The translations under genes and the position numbers were made by a program. From Haloplanus sp. XH21 (GTDB lineage: Archaea; Halobacteriota; Halobacteria; Halobacteriales; Haloferacaceae): a stretch of DNA of 64,000 nucleotides. Shown here piece by piece: positions 44,811 to 53,383 of the stretch. The notes beneath the pieces are model-generated. The model was not told the origin of the DNA. It saw only the letters and a list, made by a program, of their open reading frames with translations, and ran no database searches. Each line of letters starts with the position of its first letter. The first letter of the stretch is position 1. The stretch covers positions 1,550,001-1,614,000 of the forward strand of contig NZ_JALLPL010000001.1 in the NCBI RefSeq assembly GCF_023276355.1, written 5' to 3'.

Positions 44811-45497
44811 ATGTCGAACCGCGACGACGAGGAGTTGGCGGTCCTGCTCGCCGACCTGGAACGGACGCTGACGGATCTGCGGGCCGCCATCGACGAGGAT
44901 GTCCGCCAGCGACGGGCGCGACCGCCGACGCCCGGTGAACTCCTCCGGTTCACCGAGTCACACACGATCCCGACGCTCATCGCGTTGCTCGAAGCGACGG
45001 TGCGGTCGCTGGAACTCCTCCGGGCGCTGCTCCGCCTGGCCGGTCCCGGGTCCCAGCGATCGAGCCCCGAGACCCGTCCGCATCTTCGGGACCGACTGGC
45101 GGACGCCGACGCGCCCGACACCGAGACGCTCCGCGACGCCCTGGCCGATCTGCGCACGGCGTTGACGGGCGCGGACCTCCCCGAAGACTCCGCAGCTGGA
45201 TCGGTGCTCGCGGACGCGCAGGACCTGACGGCGGAAATCGACGACCGCTTGGCGGAAGCGCGCAGTGACCGAGCGGAGTCGCCGGCGGACGAGCAGCGTG
45301 ATCGTCGGCGCCGGCGCTCGGCGGGGGTCGCTATCGACGTGCGCGAAGAGGGAGCGGCCGCCGAACCGGACGAGACGGACGACGAGGCGGCCGTGAACGT
45401 GGACGCCGAACTGGAATCGATACGGGAGTCGATTGAGAGCGAAGAGGACGAGGGCGCAGACGAGAATGGCGATGAGGCGGGTGCCGCGCCCGAGTAA
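44811..45497 (+). CDS. Conserved haloarchaeal protein (DUF7547-like)
   Basis: A 228-residue hydrophilic protein. Residues 1-85 form helices (DEELAVLLADLERTLTDLRAAIDEDV, PPTPGELLRFTESHTIPTLIALLEATVRSLELLRALLRLAGP). The rest is acidic and largely disordered with further helix (DALADLRTALTGADL). It resembles a haloarchaeal family I recall as DUF7547; function unknown. ATG 44811 (MSNRDDEEL) is preferred over 44784. Confidence 0.75.
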   Translation: MSNRDDEELAVLLADLERTLTDLRAAIDEDVRQRRARPPTPGELLRFTESHTIPTLIALLEATVRSLELLRALLRLAGPGSQRSSPETRPHLRDRLADADAPDTETLRDALADLRTALTGADLPEDSAAGSVLADAQDLTAEIDDRLAEARSDRAESPADEQRDRRRRRSAGVAIDVREEGAAAEPDETDDEAAVNVDAELESIRESIESEEDEGADENGDEAGAAPE

Positions 45498-45519
45498 TCA
45501 CAGTATCGGTGCCCGCAGA

Positions 45520-45750
45520 CTACGCGGCGACGTACTGCCCGTCGACGCGTTCGACGAGGCCGCGCTCCGACAGGGTGTCGAGGACGGGCAACAGCGTGAT
45601 CTGCTGGATGTCGAGCGAGGCCTGCAGTTCGTCGACGGTCGCGCCGTCGGAGACGGAGAGAAAGAGGTAGACGAGCTTGGATTCGGCGGCGGCGATCTGC
45701 TCGGGGATGTCGAACCGTTCGGTGGACTGGGAGATCATCCGTGAGTTCAT
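45520..45750 (-). CDS. Small winged-helix regulator near the PHA locus
   Basis: A 76-residue protein that is essentially one winged helix: ESKLVYLFLSVSDGATVDELQASLDIQQITLLPVLDTLSERGLVERVDGQYVA. A TATA-like TTTATTAC on the minus strand near 45773-45780 gives about 25 bp to the ATG at 45750, so this start is preferred over 45756. A 9-bp inverted repeat lies just upstream of the TATA box (45794-45826). It may regulate itself or the PHA genes, but this is positional inference. Confidence 0.8.
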   Translation of the reverse strand: MNSRMISQSTERFDIPEQIAAAESKLVYLFLSVSDGATVDELQASLDIQQITLLPVLDTLSERGLVERVDGQYVAA

Positions 45751-45793
45751 GGACATCCTAACTGTTGGCGAACTAAGTAATAAACGCTTCCAA

Positions 45794-45826
45794 CATATGC
45801 ACTAGAGTATGGAAATCGTGCATATG
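45794..45826. promoter_or_regulatory. CATATGCAC...GTGCATATG inverted repeat
   Basis: Perfect 9-bp half-sites at 45794-45802 and 45818-45826 are separated by 15 bp, a two-turn centre-to-centre spacing of 24 bp. The site lies about 10-15 bp upstream of the TATA box of the 45520-45750 regulator gene, typical for an activator or an autoregulator in archaea. The region is clearly more A/T-rich than its surroundings. Confidence 0.6.
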
Positions 45827-45878
45827 TGATTATACACCTCTAGTTCCGCTCAGAGATCGATGCCGCCGTCGACGTCGA

Positions 45879-45967
45879 TCTCATACGGATTGCTGTGACT
45901 GTTTACCCCGACGACTGTCCGACTGCGGGCGGTCGATGTGGAACTGACGTACAGCACTCCGTCTCAG
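45879..45967. repeat. Nested palindromic repeat (ATACGG family), copy D
   Basis: The left arm CTCATACGGATTGCTGT (from 45880) pairs with the right arm ACAGCACTCCGTCTCAG (to 45967). The inner hairpin is imperfect (CGACGACTGTCC / GGGCGGTCG). As in copies A-C, the right arm contains the stop codon (TCA, 45964-45966) of the adjacent minus-strand gene, here phaC. Confidence 0.7.
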
Positions 45968-47331
45968 TCGGTGCGTTCGCGGGCGGCCTCGATCCAGCGC
46001 CGGATCCGCCCCTCGTCGATACCGGTATCGACGGAGAGTTCCGCGGGTTCGGCGTCTGCGAGATCCTCGACCGAGACGACACCCGCTGTATGCAGGTGTT
46101 CGGCGTACGCGGGGCCGATGCCGTCGAGTTCCTGCAGGTCCGTCTTCGTGGCGTCTTCGGGCGTCGTCTCGACGTCTTCGGCGACGGCGGCGTCCGGCCG
46201 CGCCGTCTCCGTTTCGGTCTCGACGGGCTCCGAGCCGGGTTCCGCTTCCGAGCGTTCGGCGAACCACTCGGCCACCGCGGGCCAGAGGTTCTCGTGGCTC
46301 GAACTCGACACCGAGAGCCCGATGTGTCCCGTCGAGTACTCCATGATCTCGGTGTCGTCGCTGGCGACCTTCTCGTTGAAGGGCTTGCTCGCCTCGGGCG
46401 GAATGAGGTGGTCGTACTCGCCGACGACCTGCACGACGGGCATCGTGATCTCGTCGAGGGCGACCCGCTCCCCGTTCAGTTCGAGTTCGTTGCGATAGAG
46501 CTTGTTCTCCTGGTAGATGTCCTGGATGAACTCCCGGAAGACGGCGCCCGCGACGTCGATGGGGTCGTTGAGCCACCGTTCCATCCGGGCGAAGTTCTCG
46601 ACGAACTCCTCGTCGTCGATGTTGTCGTAGAGGTTGCCGTACTTGGTGACGTAGTTGTGGACGGGATCCATCAGCGCGAAGCCCACGTCTAAGAACTCCG
46701 CAGGGACGTTGCCGAAGGTGTCCACGATCCGTTCGGGATTGAAGAACTCCTCGTCGCCCCACATCTCGAGGATGCCGCCGGTGTCGTCGAAACAGAGCCC
46801 AGCGGCCATCAGGCCGAGGTTGCGGACCTTCTCGGGGTGGAGCGCGGCGTACATGACGCTCATCGTCCCGCCCATACAGTAGCCGAGCAGGTTGATCGCG
46901 TCCTGTCCGGACCGCTCGCGAACCTCGTCGACGCAGTTGTCGATGTAGCGGTTCACGTAGTCGTTCAGCGCGAGCGACGTGTCGAGTTCGGAGGGCTCGC
47001 CCCAGTCGATCAGGTAGACGTCGAAGCCGGCTTCGAGCATCCGGCGGACGACGCTCCGATCCGGCTGGAGGTCCAGGATGTACGGCCGATTGATGAGCGC
47101 GTAGACGAAGAGGATGGGCACGTCGTGGCGCTCCTCCTCCGGCACCATCGGCTCGTAGTGGTGGAGTTCGAGTTTGTTCTCGCGGTACACCACCTCACTC
47201 GGCGTCTCGCCGACCTCGACCTCGGTCATCCGTTCGAGGCCATCGGGGATGGCGCCGACGGTCTCCGCCTCGTCCGCCGACCGCTTCCAGAGGTCGCGCT
47301 GGGCGTCCAGCGGGAAGGTAAAGGGGTTCAT
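45964..47331 (-). CDS. phaC: Class III polyhydroxyalkanoate synthase, PhaC subunit, with HhH-type C-terminal extension
   Basis: PhaC polymerises 3-hydroxyacyl-CoA into PHA granules, as a heterodimer with PhaE. The 455-residue protein has the lipase-like box G150-Y-C152-M-G-G with nucleophile C152, catalytic D307 ([10 protein letters not shown]) and H336 (STGHIGLS). After a linker, residues about 398-452 ([35 protein letters not shown]...) form a helix-hairpin-helix-like domain, normally nucleic-acid- or protein-binding. Haloarchaeal PhaCs have C-terminal extensions, but their role is unclear. The start overlaps the phaE stop by ATGA. Confidence 0.95.
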   Translation of the reverse strand: MNPFTFPLDAQRDLWKRSADEAETVGAIPDGLERMTEVEVGETPSEVVYRENKLELHHYEPMVPEEERHDVPILFVYALINRPYILDLQPDRSVVRRMLEAGFDVYLIDWGEPSELDTSLALNDYVNRYIDNCVDEVRERSGQDAINLLGYCMGGTMSVMYAALHPEKVRNLGLMAAGLCFDDTGGILEMWGDEEFFNPERIVDTFGNVPAEFLDVGFALMDPVHNYVTKYGNLYDNIDDEEFVENFARMERWLNDPIDVAGAVFREFIQDIYQENKLYRNELELNGERVALDEITMPVVQVVGEYDHLIPPEASKPFNEKVASDDTEIMEYSTGHIGLSVSSSSHENLWPAVAEWFAERSEAEPGSEPVETETETARPDAAVAEDVETTPEDATKTDLQELDGIGPAYAEHLHTAGVVSVEDLADAEPAELSVDTGIDEGRIRRWIEAARERTD

Positions 47332-47870
47332 AGCTCGTCGATGATGCGGTCGAGTTTCTGCTCGATAGTGTGTTGGCGGCGCTCGAGTTCGACGAGCCGT
47401 TCACCAACCTCGCGCACGTCGCCGACGGTGGCGAAGTTGAGCGCGTGGAGCGTCTCCTCGGAGGCCTCGTCGATGTTCTGGCGCATGTCCATCGCTTCGT
47501 CGATGGTCTGGCCCGTCGCCGCGGCGAAGGCCGTCGTCGTCATCATCTCCTTGAACGCCTCGTTGGCCGAGGACAGCCAGATGTCACGGAACTCCTCGGG
47601 CTCGACGTCCTCGCCCTGGAACGACTGGCCCATGCGCTCGAAGGAGGTCTCGGCGGCGTCCATCCACGCCTCGTAGGCGCGCATCGACCCTTCGTACCCC
47701 TCTCGAACGCGCTCCTCGGAGAGGCTGTCCTCCATCGAATCCATCCAAGATTCGAGGAAGGCCGACTGGGCGTCGAGGTTCTGGTCGAGGGCGTTCATAT
47801 ACGTCTCCGTCATGCGTTCGAGAAACGCGTCCATCTGTCCGTCGAACGTGCTGTTGGTGTCGTTGGTCAT
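47328..47870 (-). CDS. phaE: Class III PHA synthase, PhaE subunit
   Basis: PhaE is the small subunit of haloarchaeal class III PHA synthase and is needed for PhaC activity. The 180-residue protein is helical and acidic: [37 protein letters not shown], the [36 protein letters not shown] core, and a C-terminal coiled coil [31 protein letters not shown] 47870 is chosen; the frame can be extended only through a TTG. It overlaps phaC by 4 nt and lies 37 bp after phaP. Confidence 0.93.
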   Translation of the reverse strand: MTNDTNSTFDGQMDAFLERMTETYMNALDQNLDAQSAFLESWMDSMEDSLSEERVREGYEGSMRAYEAWMDAAETSFERMGQSFQGEDVEPEEFRDIWLSSANEAFKEMMTTTAFAAATGQTIDEAMDMRQNIDEASEETLHALNFATVGDVREVGERLVELERRQHTIEQKLDRIIDEL

Positions 47871-47907
47871 TGTATGCAAATAGGAAGCGGGTGGGAAAAG
47901 ACTCCGG

Positions 47908-48378
47908 TCAGGCCGACTCGGTCAGCTCTTCGGCGGAGGCAACGGCGTCTTCGGCCGTCTCCTCGGCTTCGGCCTGCAGCTGTTCGATCGCGTCGAAGCT
48001 GTCCGTGAGCAGTTCGCGCTGGGTCTCGCTCAGCTCGTCGAGGGACGCCTCGGCTTCCTCCAGGCTCTGCAGGAACGACTGCCAGGCGTCCTCGTTGATC
48101 TCGTCGACAGCCTCGAACTGCTCGTCGACGGCGGCTTCGAGTTCGACGACGGACTCCTCGGGGAGCACCGACTTCAGGCCGTCGAGGTAGGCCTCGATTG
48201 CCGTCTTCGAGAGGGTCACGCCGCTCTGCTGGACCGACTGGAACGACTCGGCGGCGTCGAACCAGGTCTCGGTGGCGGTCCGCTGCACGTCGAGGCTGGT
48301 CTCGGCGGCACGGCGGGTCTGGTCGATCATCGTACGCTGCAACTCGAACGCCGAACTGAAGGGGTTGTTAGCACTCAT
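47908..48378 (-). CDS. phaP: Phasin-like PHA granule protein
   Basis: A 156-residue all-helical amphipathic protein (NPFSSAFELQRTMIDQTRRAAETSLDVQRTATETWFDAAESFQSVQQSGVTLSKTAIEAYLDGL...), as expected for a phasin that coats PHA granules and controls their size. Position between the AbrB regulator and phaE matches haloarchaeal phaRPEC clusters. It starts 6 bp downstream of the regulator stop. Confidence 0.88.
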   Translation of the reverse strand: MSANNPFSSAFELQRTMIDQTRRAAETSLDVQRTATETWFDAAESFQSVQQSGVTLSKTAIEAYLDGLKSVLPEESVVELEAAVDEQFEAVDEINEDAWQSFLQSLEEAEASLDELSETQRELLTDSFDAIEQLQAEAEETAEDAVASAEELTESA

Positions 48379-48384
48379 TGGAGT

Positions 48385-48699
48385 TCACTCCGAATTCTGT
48401 TTGACTGGGATGACGATCGTCTGGACGATGTCGCCGTCCTCGATGTCGAGCGCTTCGCGCTCGGCGTCGGGGATGCTGATGCGACCACCGCTCTGCACAC
48501 GGGTCTTGAACATCGCCGTTCCCATGCTCATCGCGCCGAGCTGGGAGAAGCCGTCGAAGCCACCACCGGTGCTACCCGACATGAAGCGTTTGAACAGCTC
48601 CATCTGCTGCTCGACGGCGTCTTCGCCGGCGTTCTGGAACTGCTGTCCGAACGGCATGGGCGGCCACATCGGCGATCCATCGTCCTCGTCTTCTGTCAT
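48385..48699 (-). CDS. phaR: AbrB-type PHA regulator (PhaR-like)
   Basis: A 104-residue protein. The C-terminal half is a SpoVT/AbrB swapped-hairpin domain (FKTRVQSGGRISIPDAEREALDIEDGDIVQTIVIPVK). The N-terminal part (WPPMPFGQQFQNAGEDAVEQQMELFKRFM) may bind the granule or PHA. In haloarchaea such a protein represses phasin/PHA genes when no polymer is present. ATG 48699 is used because MTEDEDDGS follows a TATA-like GGTATAAG at 48726-48733 on the minus strand with a short leader. It heads the phaR-phaP-phaE-phaC operon. Confidence 0.9.
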   Translation of the reverse strand: MTEDEDDGSPMWPPMPFGQQFQNAGEDAVEQQMELFKRFMSGSTGGGFDGFSQLGAMSMGTAMFKTRVQSGGRISIPDAEREALDIEDGDIVQTIVIPVKQNSE

Positions 48700-48725
48700 C
48701 CTTATCACATCCAACGCGTCCCAGA

Positions 48726-48842
48726 GGTATAAGCGTTACTTTGTTTACCACTCTATACCATTCAAAGACATCTGATGGTCAGGCCGGCCACACAGGCTCA
48801 CGACCGGATCCACCGGTCGCGGGAAGCGACCAGTCTTTAACC
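48726..48842. promoter_or_regulatory. Divergent promoter region of phaR operon and phaJ
   Basis: Minus strand: a CTTATACC-type TATA box at 48726-48733 for phaR. Plus strand: TCTTTAA near 48834-48840 for phaJ, about 26 bp from its ATG at 48864, so phaJ looks leaderless. The spacer between them is about 160 bp. I see no perfect long palindrome in it. Confidence 0.55.
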
Positions 48843-48863
48843 ACGGACGCACAACGATACCCA

Positions 48864-49496
48864 ATGACAGAACGAACGTCGACAACGGACCTCGCGGACG
48901 CGTGGCTGCAGTCCCAGAAGCACCTCTCGAACAGCGTGGAGCATTTCTACAACAGCGTGATGGCCGCCAACCAGGCGATGCTGTCGGATACGGACGATGA
49001 CGACGAGGACCGGCAGCCGGCGCCGTCGCCGGAACTCACCTACTCCAAGGCGGAGTGGTCGTTCGAACACACCGACGACGAAGAGGCTGGTGTCGTCAGC
49101 GTCGGCGACCGCATCGAGTTCTCGAAGACGCTCAGCGAGGCGGAGATTCAGGCTTTCGCCGACGCCAGCGGTGACACGAACCGCCTCCACCTCGACGCCG
49201 ACTTCGCCGAGGAGACGCGATTCGGCCGCCAGATCGTTCACGGAACGCTCGCCTCCGGCCTCATCAGCGCCGCCCTCGCGCGCCTGCCCGGGCTGACCAT
49301 CTATCTCTCCCAAGATCTCCAGTTCCTCGGCCCCGTCGACATCGGCGAGACGGTCACCGCCATCTGTGAAGTCGTCGAGGATCTCGGCGACGGCCGGTAC
49401 CGCCTGACGACGGTCGTCGAAGACGAAGACGGCGAGACGGTCATCGACGGCGAAGCCATCGTCCTCATCGACGACCTGCCCGAAGCCGACGAGTAA
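48864..49496 (+). CDS. phaJ: MaoC-type (R)-specific enoyl-CoA hydratase
   Basis: A 210-residue protein. An N-terminal helical extension of about 65 residues (TTDLADAWLQSQKHLSNSVEHFYNSVMAANQAML) resembles a phasin-type helix and may dock the enzyme on granules. The MaoC hot-dog domain follows, with the hydratase motif FADASGDTNRLHLDADFAEETRFGRQIVHGTL, including the catalytic D and H. It would supply (R)-3-hydroxyacyl-CoA from beta-oxidation to PhaEC. It is divergent from the phaRPEC operon. Confidence 0.92.
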   Translation: MTERTSTTDLADAWLQSQKHLSNSVEHFYNSVMAANQAMLSDTDDDDEDRQPAPSPELTYSKAEWSFEHTDDEEAGVVSVGDRIEFSKTLSEAEIQAFADASGDTNRLHLDADFAEETRFGRQIVHGTLASGLISAALARLPGLTIYLSQDLQFLGPVDIGETVTAICEVVEDLGDGRYRLTTVVEDEDGETVIDGEAIVLIDDLPEADE

Positions 49497-49538
49497 TCGA
49501 GCGTATCGCGCGGAAAAATCGGGCGCTCTCTTCCTTCC

Positions 49539-49895
49539 TCAGATCGGCTCGAACCGGTAGCCGTCCCAGTCGATGGCGTCGGGTTCGCGGATGCCGGCCT
49601 CGGGGTCGCGCAGTTCCTCGACGTACACCGGCCGCACCTCGTCGCCGATCTCTATCTCGTCGGTCGTGACGCCGCCGATGGCGCGCACGGGTTCGCCGTC
49701 GACGTCGAACTCGACGATGGCGAGCGTGTTCGGTTCGCGCACGCCGGGCGGCGTGGCCATGCTCGTCGTCCACGTGATGACTTCGGCGGTGTGTTCGCTG
49801 AGGTCCACCGAGTCGACCGGTTTCTTGCCGCCCGGGCCGATCGGATGGCCGGGGTACGTGATGCTGCCGTCGGGGTAGCGGTATGCTTCCATCAT
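49539..49895 (-). CDS. Haloarchaeal beta-ketothiolase, OB-fold beta subunit
   Basis: A 118-residue Zn-OB-fold (DUF35-like) protein: a short N-terminal region with YPDGSITYPGHPIGPGGKKPVDSVDLSEHTAEVITWTTSMATPPG and an OB barrel (REPNTLAIVEFDVDGEPVRAIGGVTTDEIEIGDEVRPVYVEELRD). The zinc-ribbon Cys residues of DUF35 are absent. Its ATG overlaps the thiolase stop as TAATG, so the two are translationally coupled. Haloarchaeal PhaA and BktB ketothiolases are known to need such a second subunit. Confidence 0.88.
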   Translation of the reverse strand: MMEAYRYPDGSITYPGHPIGPGGKKPVDSVDLSEHTAEVITWTTSMATPPGVREPNTLAIVEFDVDGEPVRAIGGVTTDEIEIGDEVRPVYVEELRDPEAGIREPDAIDWDGYRFEPI

Positions 49896-51049
49896 TATGC
49901 TGCCTCCAGAATGGTGGTGATGACGCAGTTCCCGAACCCGCCGACGTTGCAGGCGAGGCCGGTGTCGGCGTCGTCGACCTGTCGTTTCCCTGCGTCACCG
50001 AGCAGTTGTTCGTAGATTTCGTACACCTGGGCGACGCCGCTGGCGCCCAGCGGATGGCCCTTGGATTTCAACCCGCCGGAAGTGTTGATCGGCAGGTCGC
50101 CTCCGATTTCGGTGCGCCCCTCCTCGACGGCTTTCCAGCCCTCGCCTTTCTCGAAGAACCCGAGGTCCTCGCTCTGGAGGAACTCGAGGATGGTGAACAT
50201 GTCGTGGAGTTCGGCCACGTCGATGTCCTCCGGGCCGAGGTCCGCCATGTCGTAGGCGATGTCGCTCGACTCGACGACGCCGCGCATCGTCGTCGGGTCC
50301 GCGCGTTCGTGCACGACGTGCGTGTCCGTCGCGCCGCCCACGCCCGAGACGAGCACGTAGTCGTCGGTGTACTCCTTGGCGACGGACTCCGGACAGAACA
50401 TGAGCGCTGCGCTCCCGTCCGTGATGGGACAGAAGTCGTACAGGCGGAGCGGGTCGGCCACGATGGGCGACTCCAGTACCGTCTCCAGATCGACCTCTTT
50501 CTGGAACTGGGCGTGTGAGTTGTGGACGCCGTGGCGGTGGTTCTTCACCGCGACTTTCCCCAGACTCTCGCGCGGCGCGTCGTAGGTATCGAGATAGAGA
50601 CGCGCCGTCAGCCCCGCGAAACTCGGGAGCGTCACGCCGTGTTTGTACTCCGCCGGGTGGGTGATGGAGGCGATGACGTCCGTCGCCTCGGCGGTCGTTC
50701 GGTGGGTCATCTTCTCGCCGCCGACGAGCAGCGTCATGTCGCTGGCCCCGCTCGCGACCGACTGCCAGGCGTGTTTGACGCCCGCCCCGCCGCTCGAACT
50801 CGTCTGATCGATGCGGGCCGCATACGCCGGCATCGCCGCCAGGTCGTGCGTGAGCGCGTTCATGATCCCCGTCTGCCCCTCGAACTCGCCGCTCGCCATG
50901 TTCGAGACGTAGAGGTGGTCGATGGCATCGGGTGCGACGCCGGCGTCGTCCAGACACGCCGTCCCGGCCTCCGACAGCAGGTCGAGGATCCACCCGTCCC
51001 GCTGACCGAACTGGGTCATCGACGCGCCGATGATCGCTACGTTCTCCAT
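49895..51049 (-). CDS. Haloarchaeal-type beta-ketothiolase, alpha subunit (PhaA/BktB-like)
   Basis: A 384-residue thiolase-fold protein. It condenses acetyl-CoA with acyl-CoA to 3-ketoacyl-CoA for PHA synthesis. In place of the bacterial nucleophile motif C-A-S-G it has S84-S-S-G87 (RIDQTSSSGGAGVKHAW); the catalytic histidines are present in AELHDMFTILE and SKGHPLGASG. A Ser-His-His type site has been described for Haloferax mediterranei ketothiolases. ATG 51049 (MENVAIIGASMTQFGQRDG) is the family start. Co-location with phaRPEC/phaJ supports a PHA role. PhaA and BktB cannot be told apart by eye. Confidence 0.92.
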   Translation of the reverse strand: MENVAIIGASMTQFGQRDGWILDLLSEAGTACLDDAGVAPDAIDHLYVSNMASGEFEGQTGIMNALTHDLAAMPAYAARIDQTSSSGGAGVKHAWQSVASGASDMTLLVGGEKMTHRTTAEATDVIASITHPAEYKHGVTLPSFAGLTARLYLDTYDAPRESLGKVAVKNHRHGVHNSHAQFQKEVDLETVLESPIVADPLRLYDFCPITDGSAALMFCPESVAKEYTDDYVLVSGVGGATDTHVVHERADPTTMRGVVESSDIAYDMADLGPEDIDVAELHDMFTILEFLQSEDLGFFEKGEGWKAVEEGRTEIGGDLPINTSGGLKSKGHPLGASGVAQVYEIYEQLLGDAGKRQVDDADTGLACNVGGFGNCVITTILEAA

Positions 51050-51162
51050 ACACCCCCACGCGCATGCCACTGATTTACCGTTTGCCCTTGGCGCGTCTGG
51101 TCGGAATGCGGCACCCTCACACGACCGCAACGCTTAGACGCCGACCGGACGGACCACCACCC

Positions 51163-52005
51163 ATGTCACACGAACTCGGCGAGAGCGACTGGGACGACTG
51201 GCTCCCGACCGCCGTGGCCGACGCCGACCCCGAGACGGTGGCCATCTGGTATCTCGGCTGCAACGGGTTCGTCCTGAAGGGCCGCGACGGCACGACGCTG
51301 TTCATCGACCCCTACCTCGGCCTGGGCGATCCGCCACGCACGGTCCGGATGCTCCCCGTCCCGTTCGACCCCAGCGACGTCTCGTCGGCCGATGCCGTCC
51401 TGGCCACGCACGAACACTCCGATCACGTCCACGGGCCGACGCAGGCACCCATCCTCGCGTCGACAGGGGCCGACTACTACGCCCCCGACGCCAGCATGGC
51501 CGTCGTCGAACGCGAGGCCTGGACCGACGAGTGGGGCGTCGTCGCCGACCAGTTCGTGACCGTCGCCGAGGGCGACGAGTTCGACATCGGCGAGTTCACG
51601 GTCCACGTTGCCCCGGTGAACGATCCCGACGCCGACCATCCCGTCGGCTACGTCATCGAACACCCGACCGGGACGGTGTTCCACGGCGGCGATACCCGCT
51701 ATGCCGATACGTTCTCCCAGCTCGCCGAACGCTTCGACATCGACCTCGGAATCCTGGCGTTCGGGTCTGCGGGCATGATCCCCGACAAGGAGACGGGGAC
51801 CCCGAAGCGAACGCAGTGGTACGCCGACGAGAACGGCGTGATCCGCGCGGCCGAGGCGCTGGAACTCGATCGCCTCCTCCCGAGTCACTGGGACATGTGG
51901 AAGGGGCTGACCGCCGACCCCACCGTCCTCCACCCCCACGCGCGCAGTTTTCCCCATCCGAAGCGCTTGGACATCGTCGAAATCGGCGACCGAGTCGATC
52001 TGTAG
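51163..52005 (+). CDS. Metallo-beta-lactamase-fold hydrolase (UlaG-like)
   Basis: A 280-residue protein. The metal-binding motif is ATHEHSDHVHGP (HxHxDH-like), preceded by the UlaG-type start AIWYLGCNGFVLKGRDGTTLFIDPYLGLG. Further ligands are in FHGGDTRYADTF and the C-terminal PSHWDMWKGLTADP. This layout matches the L-ascorbate-6-phosphate lactonase (UlaG) branch, although the substrate in haloarchaea is unknown. ATG 51163 (MSHELGESDWDDW) is used. Confidence 0.87.
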   Translation: MSHELGESDWDDWLPTAVADADPETVAIWYLGCNGFVLKGRDGTTLFIDPYLGLGDPPRTVRMLPVPFDPSDVSSADAVLATHEHSDHVHGPTQAPILASTGADYYAPDASMAVVEREAWTDEWGVVADQFVTVAEGDEFDIGEFTVHVAPVNDPDADHPVGYVIEHPTGTVFHGGDTRYADTFSQLAERFDIDLGILAFGSAGMIPDKETGTPKRTQWYADENGVIRAAEALELDRLLPSHWDMWKGLTADPTVLHPHARSFPHPKRLDIVEIGDRVDL

Positions 52006-52056
52006 TCCGTTCGATCCGCCGGTTGTTTTATGCTACTACTCCGACTGTCATCGGGC

Positions 52057-53325
52057 ATGGCGAACGATCCAGACCCCGAGACCCAGGTGTCGGTGTCGAC
52101 GGGGGAGGTGCGCGTCGAGAAGACGTTCGAAGCCGATCGGTTCCCGGTTCCGGCCATCGCGTTCGAAATCGAGTCGCTCGTCGACTACCCGGTTCGCATC
52201 CGACTCGTGGATCAGATCCCCGAGTCGTTCGCGATGGAAGGGGTCGGATTCCACCCCGACTACGACAGCGACCACTGGACGGCCTACCGCGACCATCGCG
52301 TCGCGTACGAACGCACGTTCGATCCTGGTGAGGACGTGCTCACGGTGTACGGCATCCGCATCGACGACCCGGAGGAGGCGGCGGCCTTCCTCGGCGAACC
52401 GACGGTCGAACTCGTCGAAGTCGAGGACGGAGACGACGCGGGTGATGTCCTCGGCCGCGAGACGACCCAGGTCGTCCGCGACGCGCTCTCCGGGGAGTCG
52501 GACGGTGAGCTGTCGGGGCTGGAGAGCGAACCGGACTCCATTCTCGACGACGCGCCCGAACCCCGATCCCGCGACGAGGGCCTCGAGACCGTGATGGGCG
52601 CTCGCGACGAAGACGTCTCCGCCGTCGAGACGGAGGAGGAAGACGACACCGTCAGTTCGGCCGAGGCCGCCGCGGCGCTCGATCCGCGGGACGGTGTCGA
52701 CGCCGAGGCGGAAACGGCCGATGCCGAGGAAGCGGACGCAGGAGTGGGCGCCGCTGAGGGTGCCGCGGCCGGCTCGGTGGCGGCCACGCTCGCGGCCGAG
52801 CTCCGATCCGGCGACGTCGACGACGACGACCTCGCCGTCCTGCAGGACGCGTTCGACGGGGAACTGCCGACGAGCGCCGACGCCCGAATCAGTCGCCTCC
52901 AGTCACAGATCGAGGACCTGCTGGCCTACCGCGACGCGCTCGCCGACTTCCTCGACGAGAAGGGCACGGCAGAGGAGATGGTCGACGAGGTGTCCGACGA
53001 GGTAAGCGCCCTCGCAGATCGCGTCGCATCGTTGGAGGAGTCGCTGGCGGCGGCCGACGACGACCGAGAGGACCTCCACGACGAACTGACGGCGCTGTCA
53101 GACACCACCGCCGAGCTCTCCGATCGGATCGACTCGGTCGACGACCAGCTATCGGGTGTCGAGACGCGGATGGAGAACGTCGACGACCGACTGACGACGG
53201 TCGAGTCGTTCCGGTCGGACATCGACGACATCGAGTCGGAACTGGACGAGATCCAGGACGAACTGTCCGACGTCCAGACGTTCCGAGAACGGCTCAACAG
53301 CGCCTTCGGGCCGGGTGAGGAGTGA
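52057..53325 (+). CDS. Acidic coiled-coil protein of unknown function
   Basis: A 422-residue protein with three parts. Residues 1-120 form a beta-rich domain (EVRVEKTFEADRFPVPAIAFEIESLVDYPVRIRLVDQIPESFAMEGVGFHPDYDSDHWTAYRDHRVAYERTF). Residues 120-255 are a very acidic disordered linker. Residues 255-415 are a long coiled coil (LADRVASLEESLAAADDDREDLHDELTALSDTTAELSDRIDSVDDQLSGVE...). The layout suggests a structural or tethering protein. A GTTTTAT tract about 30 bp upstream could be its TATA box. Confidence 0.75.
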   Translation: MANDPDPETQVSVSTGEVRVEKTFEADRFPVPAIAFEIESLVDYPVRIRLVDQIPESFAMEGVGFHPDYDSDHWTAYRDHRVAYERTFDPGEDVLTVYGIRIDDPEEAAAFLGEPTVELVEVEDGDDAGDVLGRETTQVVRDALSGESDGELSGLESEPDSILDDAPEPRSRDEGLETVMGARDEDVSAVETEEEDDTVSSAEAAAALDPRDGVDAEAETADAEEADAGVGAAEGAAAGSVAATLAAELRSGDVDDDDLAVLQDAFDGELPTSADARISRLQSQIEDLLAYRDALADFLDEKGTAEEMVDEVSDEVSALADRVASLEESLAAADDDREDLHDELTALSDTTAELSDRIDSVDDQLSGVETRMENVDDRLTTVESFRSDIDDIESELDEIQDELSDVQTFRERLNSAFGPGEE

Positions 53326-53383
53326 CTGCGGCCGCGACGCGCGAAGCGCAATCGGTAAAGCCCGCGCCCTCGTTCAGTCCACA

